A stretch of DNA of 15,054 nucleotides from Cyclostephanos tholiformis (Eukaryota; Bacillariophyta; Thalassiosirophyceae; Thalassiosirales; Thalassiosiraceae). Location: contig JALLPB010000516.1 in NCBI GenBank assembly GCA_036939975.1, positions 1 to 15,054 of the forward strand, in the 5' to 3' direction. Positions 1 to 7,927 of this stretch are shown here, in pieces (position 1 is the stretch's first letter; every line of letters starts with the position of its first letter). The notes beneath the pieces were generated by a model that had not been told where the DNA came from, ran no database searches, and worked only from the letters and a program-made list of their open reading frames with translations. The position numbers and the translations under genes are program-made.

Positions 1-422
1 TAGGAGTCTCATCTAGGCCACGTGTAACGTGGGTAGTCACGAGTCCGTTTGTGCAGAAAATAAAAATTTCTATTTTGGGACCGCAAGAGCGCGCGAACAC
101 ATAATTTAGCGTTTGTGATTTTTATCACTTAATTTAATTTTGGGAACGCTCCAATGACTGCAGACGAACAACCACGCACCGCCGCCCCACATTTTTTTTT
201 CTTGAATCTGCTTGGAGGTTCGATTCATCTATATCGAGAATCAAACTCTAAGCGAGTCCAGGTGCTCCCTTTAATCAGAGGCACGATAGTCTCATTCTGC
301 TGTAAGACTTGTCGACGGGGCCAGGTCAGGCGCGGCGGCGGCTAGAGTGGAGTTATTACTCTCTTGTTCAAAAACGCTACTCCTTTTTTTTAACCTCATC
401 ACACAAGGATACTAACGCGGAA
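1..422. other. Gene-free 5' flank of the zinc transporter gene
   Basis: No convincing coding region is seen. The stretch is AT-rich between about 55 and 145, with a small hairpin (GTGAT, TTTT loop, ATCAC at 115-128). It becomes mixed up to the start codon at 423. It presumably holds the promoter and 5' UTR of the zinc transporter gene, but I see no clear core promoter element. A G-box-like inverted repeat at 18-32 is listed separately. Confidence 0.5.
18..32. promoter_or_regulatory. Inverted repeat containing a CACGTG G-box
   Basis: CCACGT and ACGTGG form perfect 6-bp arms around a GTA spacer. The left arm overlaps a CACGTG hexamer at 19-24, the classic core bound by bZIP and bHLH factors. 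It lies about 390 bp upstream of the zinc transporter start. A regulatory role is inference only; a 15-bp dyad can arise by chance. Confidence 0.25.
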
Positions 423-1897
423 ATGGGTATTGATCATTCCCATGGCCATGGTCATGCAGTGAGTATTTTTATGAGGCACAATCAATATACGCCTGTCCAC
501 ACGCAAACCCAACCTAACCGTTCAATCCCCATCGCAGCATGAACACTCTGATGAACATCATCCTCACCATGAAGCCGCCGAGGACAAAGAGCGCCGCAAT
601 GTAGTACTAAAAAAGCTCCAGACGGCGTCTCTCCTCTGCTTCACATTTTTCTTGGTCGAAGTGATTGGTGGGCTCTTAGCAGGTTCTCTCGCAGTATTGT
701 CTGATGCAGCACACCTTGCAGCCGACCTGTCCGCCTTTCTCGTAGCCATAATAGGTTTCCACATCGCCAGTCTCCCAGCATCTGCGTCGCATACATATGG
801 ACTAAAGCGAACTGAGAGCCTCGCCGCTCTCTTTTCGATGGTGTGCCTGGTCATTTTGTCCATTGTATTAGCAGTGGAGGCAACGCATCGAGTGTGGATT
901 ATTCTATATGTTGGGGGGGAGGAGTTCCAGGTCGATGGAAAGCTGATGTCAATGATTGCCTCCGTAGGTGTTGTAGTAAATATTATTCTTGCATTCGTTC
1001 TAGGCGAGGACCATGCTCATTTGCCGGTGAGTTTTTTTCGGCCTCTCATGAGATGGCGAGTAATTTTTGATTATGTATAAACAATTGTTTATTACATTCT
1101 AATTTCTCAAGGGGATGGATCATGGCCATGGCCATCACAACCACGACGATCACGACCATGACGATCATGACCACGACGATCATGACCACGGCCATCACGA
1201 CCACGACCATCACGACCACGACCATCATGACCACGACCATCATGACCATGGCAATGACGAAGAATCGCACATAGATCACGATCATCATCACCACAAAGAA
1301 TCAGCACCGTTGCTTCTTACGTCGAATAATGGGAGAATTTACTCGGCGGTAAACGAAGATTTGAAGTTGACCAACGCCAACAAACGCAACGTTAACCTGC
1401 ATGCTGCTTATATTCACGTCCTCGCTGACTTGGCTCAATCAGTCGTGGTTCTCCTTGCTGGTGTGATCATCTGGTATAAACCCACCTGGCAGTTGACAGA
1501 TCCCATCTGCACTCTTATATTCTCAATTATGGTTTGTTATGCTACTGTTGGCGTGATTCGGTCTAGTTTATCTGTTTTGCTTGAAGAGGTCCCGCCTTGT
1601 GTAAACTATGACGAAGTTTTCGATGCTATTTCGGATGTGGAGGGAGTGTCCAATGTTCATGATCTGCATATTTGGAGCATCTCCCATGATAAACTCTCTC
1701 TAAGTGTCCATGCATCAGCGGCCAATATCGAGCAGGCGTATCGTGACATCAAACATGTTTGCCACCGAGCGAAAATCACCCACTTGACATTGCAATTACA
1801 ACCCAACACAGAAGATGTTTGTGTCACATGCCCAGATGGGATGGCTCATCAGTGCATTCGTGATCCTGTTAAGAGAACTGGCTCATCCGTGCATTAG
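423..1897 (+). CDS. ZnT/SLC30-type zinc transporter (cation diffusion facilitator), 3 exons
   Basis: Exons 423-458, 538-1026 and 1112-1897 join without breaking frame into 436 aa. The introns (459-537 and 1027-1111) begin GTGAGT and end AG. CDF proteins exchange Zn2+ for protons and move zinc out of the cytosol, into vesicles or out of the cell. The N-terminus is short and His-rich. Residues about 44-66 form the first membrane segment, followed by SDAAHLAAD with H71 and D75. A second His..Asp pair is HVLAD (H277, D281). Together these form the intramembrane tetrahedral metal site of the family. Residues about 179-236 are an extreme His/Asp loop between membrane segments 4 and 5, as in vertebrate ZnT proteins. 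The C-terminal domain (VEGVSNVHDLHIWSIS) is the usual cytosolic dimerisation fold. The first exon codes for only 12 residues; its ATG is chosen because it supplies an in-frame MGIDHSHGHGHA joined by a good donor. The target membrane cannot be read from the sequence. Confidence 0.92.
1121..1292 (+). repeat. His/Asp-coding short tandem repeat in the zinc transporter
   Basis: A run of CAC/CAT and GAC/GAT codons, built on 9- and 18-base periods such as GACCACGAC and CATCACGAC, encodes the metal-binding loop. The repetition is nearly codon-perfect, so copy number could change by slippage without breaking frame. The same run makes spurious Val/Met-rich open frames on the opposite strand. Confidence 0.8.
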
Positions 1898-2109
1898 GTT
1901 TTCGTCCTCGCCGGATTTGGATCAATTGCACTCTTATCATTATAGACACGTCCTATTTTTGTATTTAATGGGGCAAGGTGTTGAATCAGTGAAGATATGG
2001 GGGTACGATATCTACTCATAATCTCTAGGTAGCGTATGATGTTTGTAGTCAACTCGTACCAACAAATTACATGAAAATAATAGAATGGGATAGGGTCTTA
2101 AAATCTTGA
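1898..2109. other. Intergenic spacer between zinc transporter and CABLES-like gene
   Basis: These 212 AT-rich bases separate two genes on the same strand. They must hold the 3' end of the first gene and the promoter of the second. I see no clear polyadenylation signal or core promoter motif. Confidence 0.5.
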
Positions 2110-2272
2110 GTGATGTCGTCGCCAAACGTCGCCCCATCGCCTCCTCCGTCGCTCCCGATCACAGTCAAGCCGACGTCTCGCGGGCGGGCTTATCGCATTC
2201 CGAACACCAGCGACTCGGCGTCCTCGACGGGGGCGACCATTGGGGGAGGATGGGGCGGCGGCAGCGCGCCGT

Positions 2273-2304
<32 letters not shown>

Positions 2305-5295
2305 GTGGCCGGCGCCGAAATCACCGCCGCAAACGAAAGCGGCGGCGGCGGCGGCGACGGCGGCGGCGATGACAACAACGACGCCAATGACGGCCAGTCC
2401 TTCCTCTGGGCCACGAGGGAAATGGCGGCGTTGGACTTTCTAACGAACGTGCCGCTCGGGGCGGAGAGAGATATCGTGCGAGTGGGACTGTCCGGCGGAT
2501 GCGTCGCCGGACATCGCCATCCTCGCCGCCAAGGGGATCGCATCGAGCGTCGGCGGCAAGGGCGGGGGCGGCATCCTCCCATCAAGGACGCTCCCGATGG
2601 TATCGATGAGGACGACGAGGTTGGCGAGTCTGTGGAAGTCGACATGCCGGCTCCACCAATCGGATCGATCGTCGAGGGGGAGGGAGCGGGGTATTTCGGC
2701 AAGAGATCCTCGTCTGATTGGGGGGGAGGTGGACGATGGTGGGACAAGCTCGTGCTAAAGGATAAGCGATTCTTCTCGGCCGCGAATCAGCAGGTTCAGA
2801 GGAGGGAACGGATGGAATTGGAGGAGAAGGAACTGGAGCGACCGACGGAGTCGAAGCTGATGTCGCCGACGACGCGTGGTATTACGCCGACATCGACGAC
2901 GAGCGCTGCGAATTGCGACACCGGGACGTCAATGGACGACAGCAACGATCGGCGCTTCGACGATGACCGCGCTGAGAGCGCGACGACGAACGCCAACGGT
3001 GGGGGAGGGGGGGGAGTGCCCGGCCGACGTCTCGACGGACGGGAGGCAACGACCATCGTCGTGCCGGACAAATTCCGACGTTGTCCGGCGCCTCACCGTG
3101 TCGTCGCGAGGGAGGCGGCCGTCAGGGAGTGGGAGATTAGAGTGACGTACGGCAACGGCGGCGGCAAAGGCAGAGGAGGAGGAGGAAGAGGAGGGGCACT
3201 CTTGGACGGACGAGTCTTCTTCGCGACGCGGATGTCCTATCCAGTGGCGGTTTTTAGCACAATCAAGTACGAGCCGAAGAAGGAGGAGACGTTGCGTCGA
3301 AGGAAGCAGCTCGAGGAATTGGGAGGGGGGGGGACACAATTCGTCCTACCCGAGAGGGATTGGAGTGAGTTCTCCACGTCCTTTTTTGTGTCACCCCCCG
3401 TTGATTCGCTAAGAGCATATTGGCTTCTTTTTTTTGCGCATGCGTTACTCAATATAATCGTCTCGTGTGTCTTTGTAAACAGGAGGTATATCTTATAGGG
3501 CTCTACTGCCGCAGAAGGAAAGACAAAACAGGGCATTCAATCGTCTCATTGGGAGTGAGAGCGCATCGCTGACGCCGGAGAAGCGACCAAAGAATGTAAA
3601 GTCGTCCTCCTCTCCCAGGGACAGGGACCAATACAACGTTTCCTCTTTTTCGGAAGAGGAAGACGACGACGGTTCCTCCGACTCGTCCTCGGCTGGGTCG
3701 GCGGCGGCTGGTTATCCTTTCGGCTTTCTCGACGATCCGAACATCGTCCACGGACGCAATCGCAACGTTATGATGGGGGATAAAGTGACCGGCCCGATCA
3801 TATCGTCGACGATACTTTTCGTCAAGCCGTCGGCTTTGAAGGCGGAACTTAACAAGCAATTCCGTGAGCGCTTCGATCAGTGGGAGCCCCCAAAGGCCCG
3901 GCGCAAGTACATATGCGCCAAGGTGATAGATGGCGTATACACTTTGATCGACCCAACGGAAAGCATGCACGATGATATCGATGACGCGGGCGGCGTCGGG
4001 GGCCGGCGCCGATCAGCAACTTCTTCCGATCTCGAGCGTGAGACGATTAGGATGCCTCCATCTCTGACCTTATCAAAGATTCGAAGGTGAGGTCTTGATT
4101 CTAGTGTCTCTCAACCTAGTCTCGTGTCCATCTTTTAGAACGTGATGGATTTTTCACGGACTAACGAGAGTTTGATATTCCCGCATCGATGTTCGCACGA
4201 CCCCCAAAAGTCTGAAGCAACAAGCACTCGTCGCTTGTGTAAGAGCACGGATCGAGATCAGCAGTCTCGCACTGGCAATCATATACTTTGAAAGGCTTTG
4301 CTTGGATTGCCGCGTTGATAAGTCCAACCGGCGACTTTCGTTCGCCGCGTGCCTTCTCCTAGCTTCCAAAGTCAACGAATCGAACTCTATAATCGCATAC
4401 GATCGTCGTACCGAAACTAAGAGCGACGGATCCAAACTGCCGCTGATGACCACGTGGGTGAAGCCGAGCAAGAAAAGCGGCAAGATTTTCGAATCGCTCA
4501 TCGTTTTCTTCACCAACGATTGGTCGCTTTCTCTGAAGCAGCTCTATGCTGCAGAGTGGATCGTCTTTACTGTAAGTAACACGCCGCCTCAGATGTCCTT
4601 CCCGTCCTGTTCGTTTGAGTATTTAACTTAGCCAATATTTTTATGTTTGGCAGGCGCTTGGGTTTTCACTGAAAGCCAAGCCTTCCGACGTAGCATTCCA
4701 CTTCAAGAGACTTCTCAGGGTATTGGAGTGGGATCCCAGGAGTTACCTAGGATCCAAAACTATGTACGATCAATGGCAGGATAGTTTGATGGAGGAATCA
4801 CTTCAGAATGAAAGGCGTAAAGCAAGACGTGAACGTCGGCAGAAGAGGAATGAGCGTAAGCTGTTGAAGTTACAACGCAAACTGCACATAAAACAATCAA
4901 AACCGGGGGAAGAGTTACCCGGTCGTTCCAGCCGAAAAACATCGACAGATATCGTTTTTCGACGGCACTCAGTAGATGCAGCAGTGCATCCGTCCCCTTG
5001 TTCTATTCATTCACCAATTCATGCATCTTCTGACTCTAGTAATGTTGCTAGAAGTTATCCTCATTTATTGGATACTGGCACAAACTGTGCTGCCGATGGC
5101 AGCCCGGGGAGGCAAAATCCAAAGAAGGCAGAGGGAGTAGCAATTCGTGGAATTTTATCGCGCCTACGAATGCAACCCAGCCAGGGTGATAAGATTGGTA
5201 TGGCATCTTTGAAGCATTCAGCTTCAGTACCCAACTTGCCATGTTTAGATTCAAAATTGAATGATTTTGTTGATCACCCCCCTTCTCTCCAATAA
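2110..5295 (+). CDS. CABLES-like cyclin-box protein (CDK5/ABL enzyme substrate family), 4 exons
   Basis: Exons 2110-3364, 3483-4086, 4211-4571 and 4654-5295 join in frame into 953 aa. The introns (118, 124 and 82 bp) all have GT..AG borders. Animal CABLES proteins link cyclin-dependent kinases to tyrosine kinases and restrain proliferation; the role in a protist is unknown. Family hallmarks appear in order: AALDFLTNVPL near residue 106; RGISYRALLP across the first splice; FLDDPNIVHG, then LFVKPSALKAELNKQFRERF; and LTLSKIRSLK across the second splice (residues 614-622), opening the cyclin box. The box continues through IIYFERLCLDCRVDKSNRRL, AACLLLASKVNE, LYAAEWIVFTALGFSL and FHFKRLL, to about residue 775. 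The first about 100 residues are Ser/Ala/Gly tracts. After the box comes an atypical tail of about 180 aa with a strongly basic segment (RRKARRERRQKRNERK) that could be a coiled coil or nuclear signal. Exon 1 between about 2480 and 2600 reads poorly as protein and may hide a small model error. Confidence 0.85.
2271..2370 (+). repeat. GC-rich trinucleotide tracts coding poly-Ser, poly-Ala and poly-Gly
   Basis: Runs of TCG, GCG and GGC triplets in exon 1 of the CABLES-like gene encode SSSSSS, AAAAA and GGGGG stretches. They create long open frames in every other frame and on the other strand, none of which looks real. Such tracts are slippage-prone and usually disordered in the protein. Confidence 0.75.
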
Positions 5296-5337
5296 ATGAT
5301 GTGGAACGCACTACTCGCAAAAGTACACTGTCAATTG

Positions 5338-6723
5338 CTATCGTACTATTTTATGAGCCACGTAATTTCCTATTGCTAAGCATGATGTCAATCTACATGT
5401 CATGTGAAACATGTATTAGCTTAACATCAACAAATATTTGGCAAATGAGTCAAAGCGACAGAGAATAACTCACCCCGGACTTTCGATTCCCAGCAGCAAT
5501 GTCAACCCTGCAATTCCATGATACTCCGACCCAGCAATAATGAAATCATTGCCGTGATGTTTTCCATTAGAGCTTCCTCCGTCAGGATGCTGAAGTTTTG
5601 GCCTGACACCTGAATAATCAGGGACGAGGTTACCATCTAATAATAAATAACGAACAAAGTTTTTGAGAGATGACGCCAAAGATACAACACTAACTAGCAA
5701 AAATTACTTGCCTTGCAAATCTGGCCAATACTTCCTCACTGCGGCGTAAAACGACTCTGCACGAGAAGGATCTACATTCATATCAATTTTATCGGGGCGA
5801 TCAGTAGCCAAATCCAACCACTCTATATCCGGTCCGAACCGTGTGGAGTTCGCCAGGTCGATTGTTGCATGGACACCCAAGCCGCCTTTCTTGTCCGGAA
5901 GTGGATACACGAGTTTCGTGAAAGGAGATTTCTGATTTTCCAACTTGTAGTAATTTCCCTTCGCATAAAATTGTTTCGGGGTTAGCACATGGGTTGCGCT
6001 TCCATTTCCACTGGCCGTTGAGCAAGATGATGATAATATGGCTGTGGCAATTTTATCTGTAGCTAACCCAGCACATACAACAACATGATCGCATGCAATT
6101 TCCGAGTCGTCGACGAATAACATCAAGTTTCCTATCTCTTTGCTGGCGGATGGAATAATTCTTCCGCCTTTCACCTGACAATTCAAAGCAAGTGTAGCAC
6201 CATATTCTTCGGCATCGGCAAGCAAACTAGTCAACAAAGCATGTGAGTCTACAATTCCTGTTGAGGGAGAGAGCACTCCACCAGTGCACGTCACATTGGG
6301 TTCATGCTCGGCAACGATTTCTTCACTCGACAATTTTTTCAGATCGTGAACGCCATTTTTCTTAGCTATATCGAGGAGCGATGGCAGGCCGAAGTCCCTG
6401 TCCTCTGCATCGGTTGCCACCAATAATTTTCCACATTGCCGGAAAGGAATGAATCTCTCTCGACAATAGTCGTACAACAGACGTTTCCCCTCGACACAAA
6501 ATCGCGACTTGAGAGGCATTGTAACTTTATCATAGTAAATCCCCGCATGGATAACCTCCGAGTTGCGGCTGCTGATCCCCGCGCCAATAGTGTTTGATTG
6601 TTCAAGGATCAATACCTCGTGCCCCTCCTTGGACAAGGCCCTCGCCACCGATAACCCGATGACGCCGGCGCCAATGATGGCAGTTTGGATGTGAAAATAT
6701 TGAGAAGGAACCGTTCTTATCAT
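5338..6723 (-). CDS. L2HGDH: L-2-hydroxyglutarate dehydrogenase, FAD-dependent, 3 exons
   Basis: Reading leftwards, exons 6723-5712, 5636-5474 and 5392-5338 give 409 aa, close to bacterial LhgO and slightly shorter than the human enzyme. The enzyme oxidises L-2-hydroxyglutarate, a by-product of malate dehydrogenase, to 2-oxoglutarate and is normally mitochondrial. The N-terminus carries the FAD-binding AIIGAGVIG (GxGxxG at residues 18-23) ending at LILEQ. Then follow SRNSEVIHAGIYY (H59), FRQCGKLLVA, STGIVDSHAL, GGLGVHATIDL, YWPDLQDGNLVPDYSGVRPK and, at the C-terminus, GIESPGLTSCLAIGNYV. Each is characteristic of the family. The ATG at 6723 is used because an in-frame TAG lies at 6736-6738; only about 14 residues precede the FAD motif. 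A mitochondrial presequence may therefore sit in an unseen upstream exon. The second intron (5393-5473) is GT..AG; the first is unusual and listed separately. Its stop codon is 42 bp from the stop of the convergent CABLES-like gene. Confidence 0.93.
5637..5711 (-). other. GC-AG intron in L2HGDH
   Basis: On the minus strand the exon ends CAAG and the intron begins GCAAGT, then ends TTATTATTAG. Using the GC donor joins G to AT to make GAT and yields YWPDLQDGNL, which fits the family without a gap. The GT four bases downstream (GTAATT) with the same acceptor gives an immediate in-frame TAA. The extended match AG|GCAAGT is what is known to compensate for the C in the GC-AG intron class. Confidence 0.85.
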
Positions 6724-6738
6724 TAGGAGCACCAGCTA

Positions 6739-6750
6739 CCTCTCGAGAGG
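6739..6750. promoter_or_regulatory. 12-bp palindrome CCTCTCGAGAGG upstream of L2HGDH
   Basis: This is a perfect palindrome ending 16 bp before the L2HGDH start codon, on the promoter side. A second perfect 12-bp palindrome lies 82 bp further upstream. It could be a dimer-binding site or a 5' UTR structure; function is inferred from position only. Confidence 0.25.
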
Positions 6751-6832
6751 GGAGGCTCTTGGGGGGGGGGCTGGGGTCCTGACTCGACCTGCCGAAAAAT
6801 CTCACAGGTAGTACCATAGCCGTAGAGTGCGA

Positions 6833-6844
6833 CCACCGCGGTGG
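6833..6844. promoter_or_regulatory. 12-bp palindrome CCACCGCGGTGG upstream of L2HGDH
   Basis: This is a perfect GC-rich palindrome about 110 bp upstream of the L2HGDH start codon. It is a plausible dyad-symmetric factor site, but no known factor is assigned. Confidence 0.25.
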
Positions 6845-7020
6845 ATGATGGCCAGGAAAATCTCCTTGCGTTGGCTCCGAGTACGAGCTTATGCTTACGA
6901 GTACTTAATGAAATAATACTGACTTTCTCCCCAGTCTGACTCAGGAGGACCCGAAACCGACCCAACAAGGTTGCGATGGATGCGCACTCCTCCCGAAATG
7001 ACTAGCAGCCACTTTTGCAT

Positions 7021-7176
7021 CCAAGTGATCACTACCTTTCTCGTAGCTCCCTGTTTAGATGGACACTTGAGGACATCAAAGATCCAAAGTGCCAGATCCA
7101 ATTGATCACTAGCTTTCTTGTATCCTCCATTTTGAATGGACAGGATTTGTTGATGCCAAAGATCCAAAGCTCCAGA
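7021..7176. repeat. Imperfect tandem duplication, about 77 bp unit
   Basis: Copy 1 (7021-7097) and copy 2 (7098-7176) both start CCAA.TGATCACTA.CTTTCT and share TCAAAGATCCAAAG or CCAAAGATCCAAAG near the end. Between these the copies differ at many positions, so the duplication is old. No coding function is apparent. Confidence 0.7.
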
Positions 7177-7484
7177 ATCAGAGTCGGAGAAGCACATTCA
7201 TGTGAAATGTGCACATATCGATGCGTTGAATGCTCATTGTTTTTTGTGTTCGACTCTTTCGACCACCTCTACCACTACATTCGTAGCATCGACCAAAAGT
7301 CCCAGCATCCACCAAAATCTTCAACCCCCAGCAGGTAAATCAATTTCATTGTCAATATTAGACTTGCCATTACTGCTGTATGGAGGATCCCTGGTTTCTT
7401 TTGGCATCCCTCCTGGGCATGCCAAATCTGTCCGTAATGAAGTGTCATACACGCTGTTTTTGTTAGATAAAGCCCAAACGGGTT

Positions 7485-7850
7485 AAGTCCTCCGCTGAGG
7501 GGCAGATCCTAAGGCCCCTTCTGCTCCATGGGCCAAGTCCACTTGTGTGCAACAAAGTCCTCCAATGAGGGACAAGGCAATGAGACCCTAGTGGTCAAAG
7601 TCCATTTGTTACGTGATAAAGTCCTCCGATGAGGGGCAAGGCAATGAGACCCTAGTGGTCAAAGTCCGCTTGCATGTGACCAAGTCCTCCGATGAGGGGC
7701 AAGGCAATGAGGACTTCATGACCAAAGTCTGCTCACGCAAGACAAAGTCCTCCAATGAGGGGCAGAGCAATGAGGCCTTCACAGCCACAAGTCTGCCTGT
7801 GTGCGACGAAGTCCTCCAAAGTGGGGCAGGATCTGCTCCGAGGCTATTAA
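7485..7850 (+). repeat. Tandem array of six 63-64 bp units ahead of the retroelement gag
   Basis: Units start with AAGTCCTCC at 7485, 7555, 7619, 7682, 7745 and 7809, giving spacings of 70, 64, 63, 63 and 64 bp; the last unit is partial. Each is a longer half (AAGTCCTCCGATGAGGGG.., GGCAATGAG) and a half of about 21 bp that again starts AAGTCC or AAGTCT. A CCTC-NNNN-GAGG hairpin recurs in the first five units while the loop varies (CGCT, CAAT, CGAT). Because 63 is a multiple of three, one frame stays open through most of it, encoding 21-aa repeats (SSDEGQGNE). I regard it as leader or promoter repeats, not a protein. Confidence 0.8.
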
Positions 7851-7927
7851 TACAACATGATGTCCCCACCTCAACATCTCGGCTTACCAAGAATAATCTT
7901 ATACATCCCAATACCCCATACCCCAGG

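Larger units (their letters stand above)
6724..7484. other. Gene-free region between L2HGDH and the retroelement
   Basis: No convincing gene is seen on either strand; the short open frames here overlap each other and match nothing I know. The left 250 bp should contain the L2HGDH promoter and hold two perfect 12-bp palindromes and a run of ten G at 6761-6770. A tandem duplication lies at 7021-7176. The rest, 7177-7484, is unremarkable and may already belong to the retroelement leader; the element's 5' boundary is not visible. Confidence 0.5.

Noticed and set aside
1046..1307. Val/Met-rich or Gly/Arg-rich minus-strand frames
   Set aside because: They are complements of the His/Asp codon repeat in the zinc transporter loop.
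2190..2747. 185-codon minus-strand frame rich in Pro, Ser and Asp
   Set aside because: It mirrors the GC-rich triplet repeats of CABLES-like exon 1, whose sense strand has family motifs.
3503..3970. 155-codon minus-strand frame
   Set aside because: The sense strand here encodes conserved CABLES segments (FLDDP, VKPS) with correct splice phases on both sides.
6602..6968. Minus-strand frames upstream of L2HGDH that might be a first exon
   Set aside because: They are not in frame with the ATG at 6723 without a splice, and no convincing donor-acceptor pair was found. An upstream exon cannot be excluded.
7015..7338. 107-codon plus frame and overlapping minus frames over the tandem duplication
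   Set aside because: No domain is visible, the frames overlap on both strands, and the 77-bp period does not preserve a reading frame between copies.
7485..7850. Possible CRISPR-like array
   Set aside because: The units are contiguous degenerate tandem repeats without unique spacers, in a eukaryotic retroelement leader.
7613..7927. N-terminal extension of gag through the 21-aa repeats
   Set aside because: The open frame follows from the 63-base period; the repeats predate any good start codon and look like non-coding leader. Kept as a repeat, not as protein.
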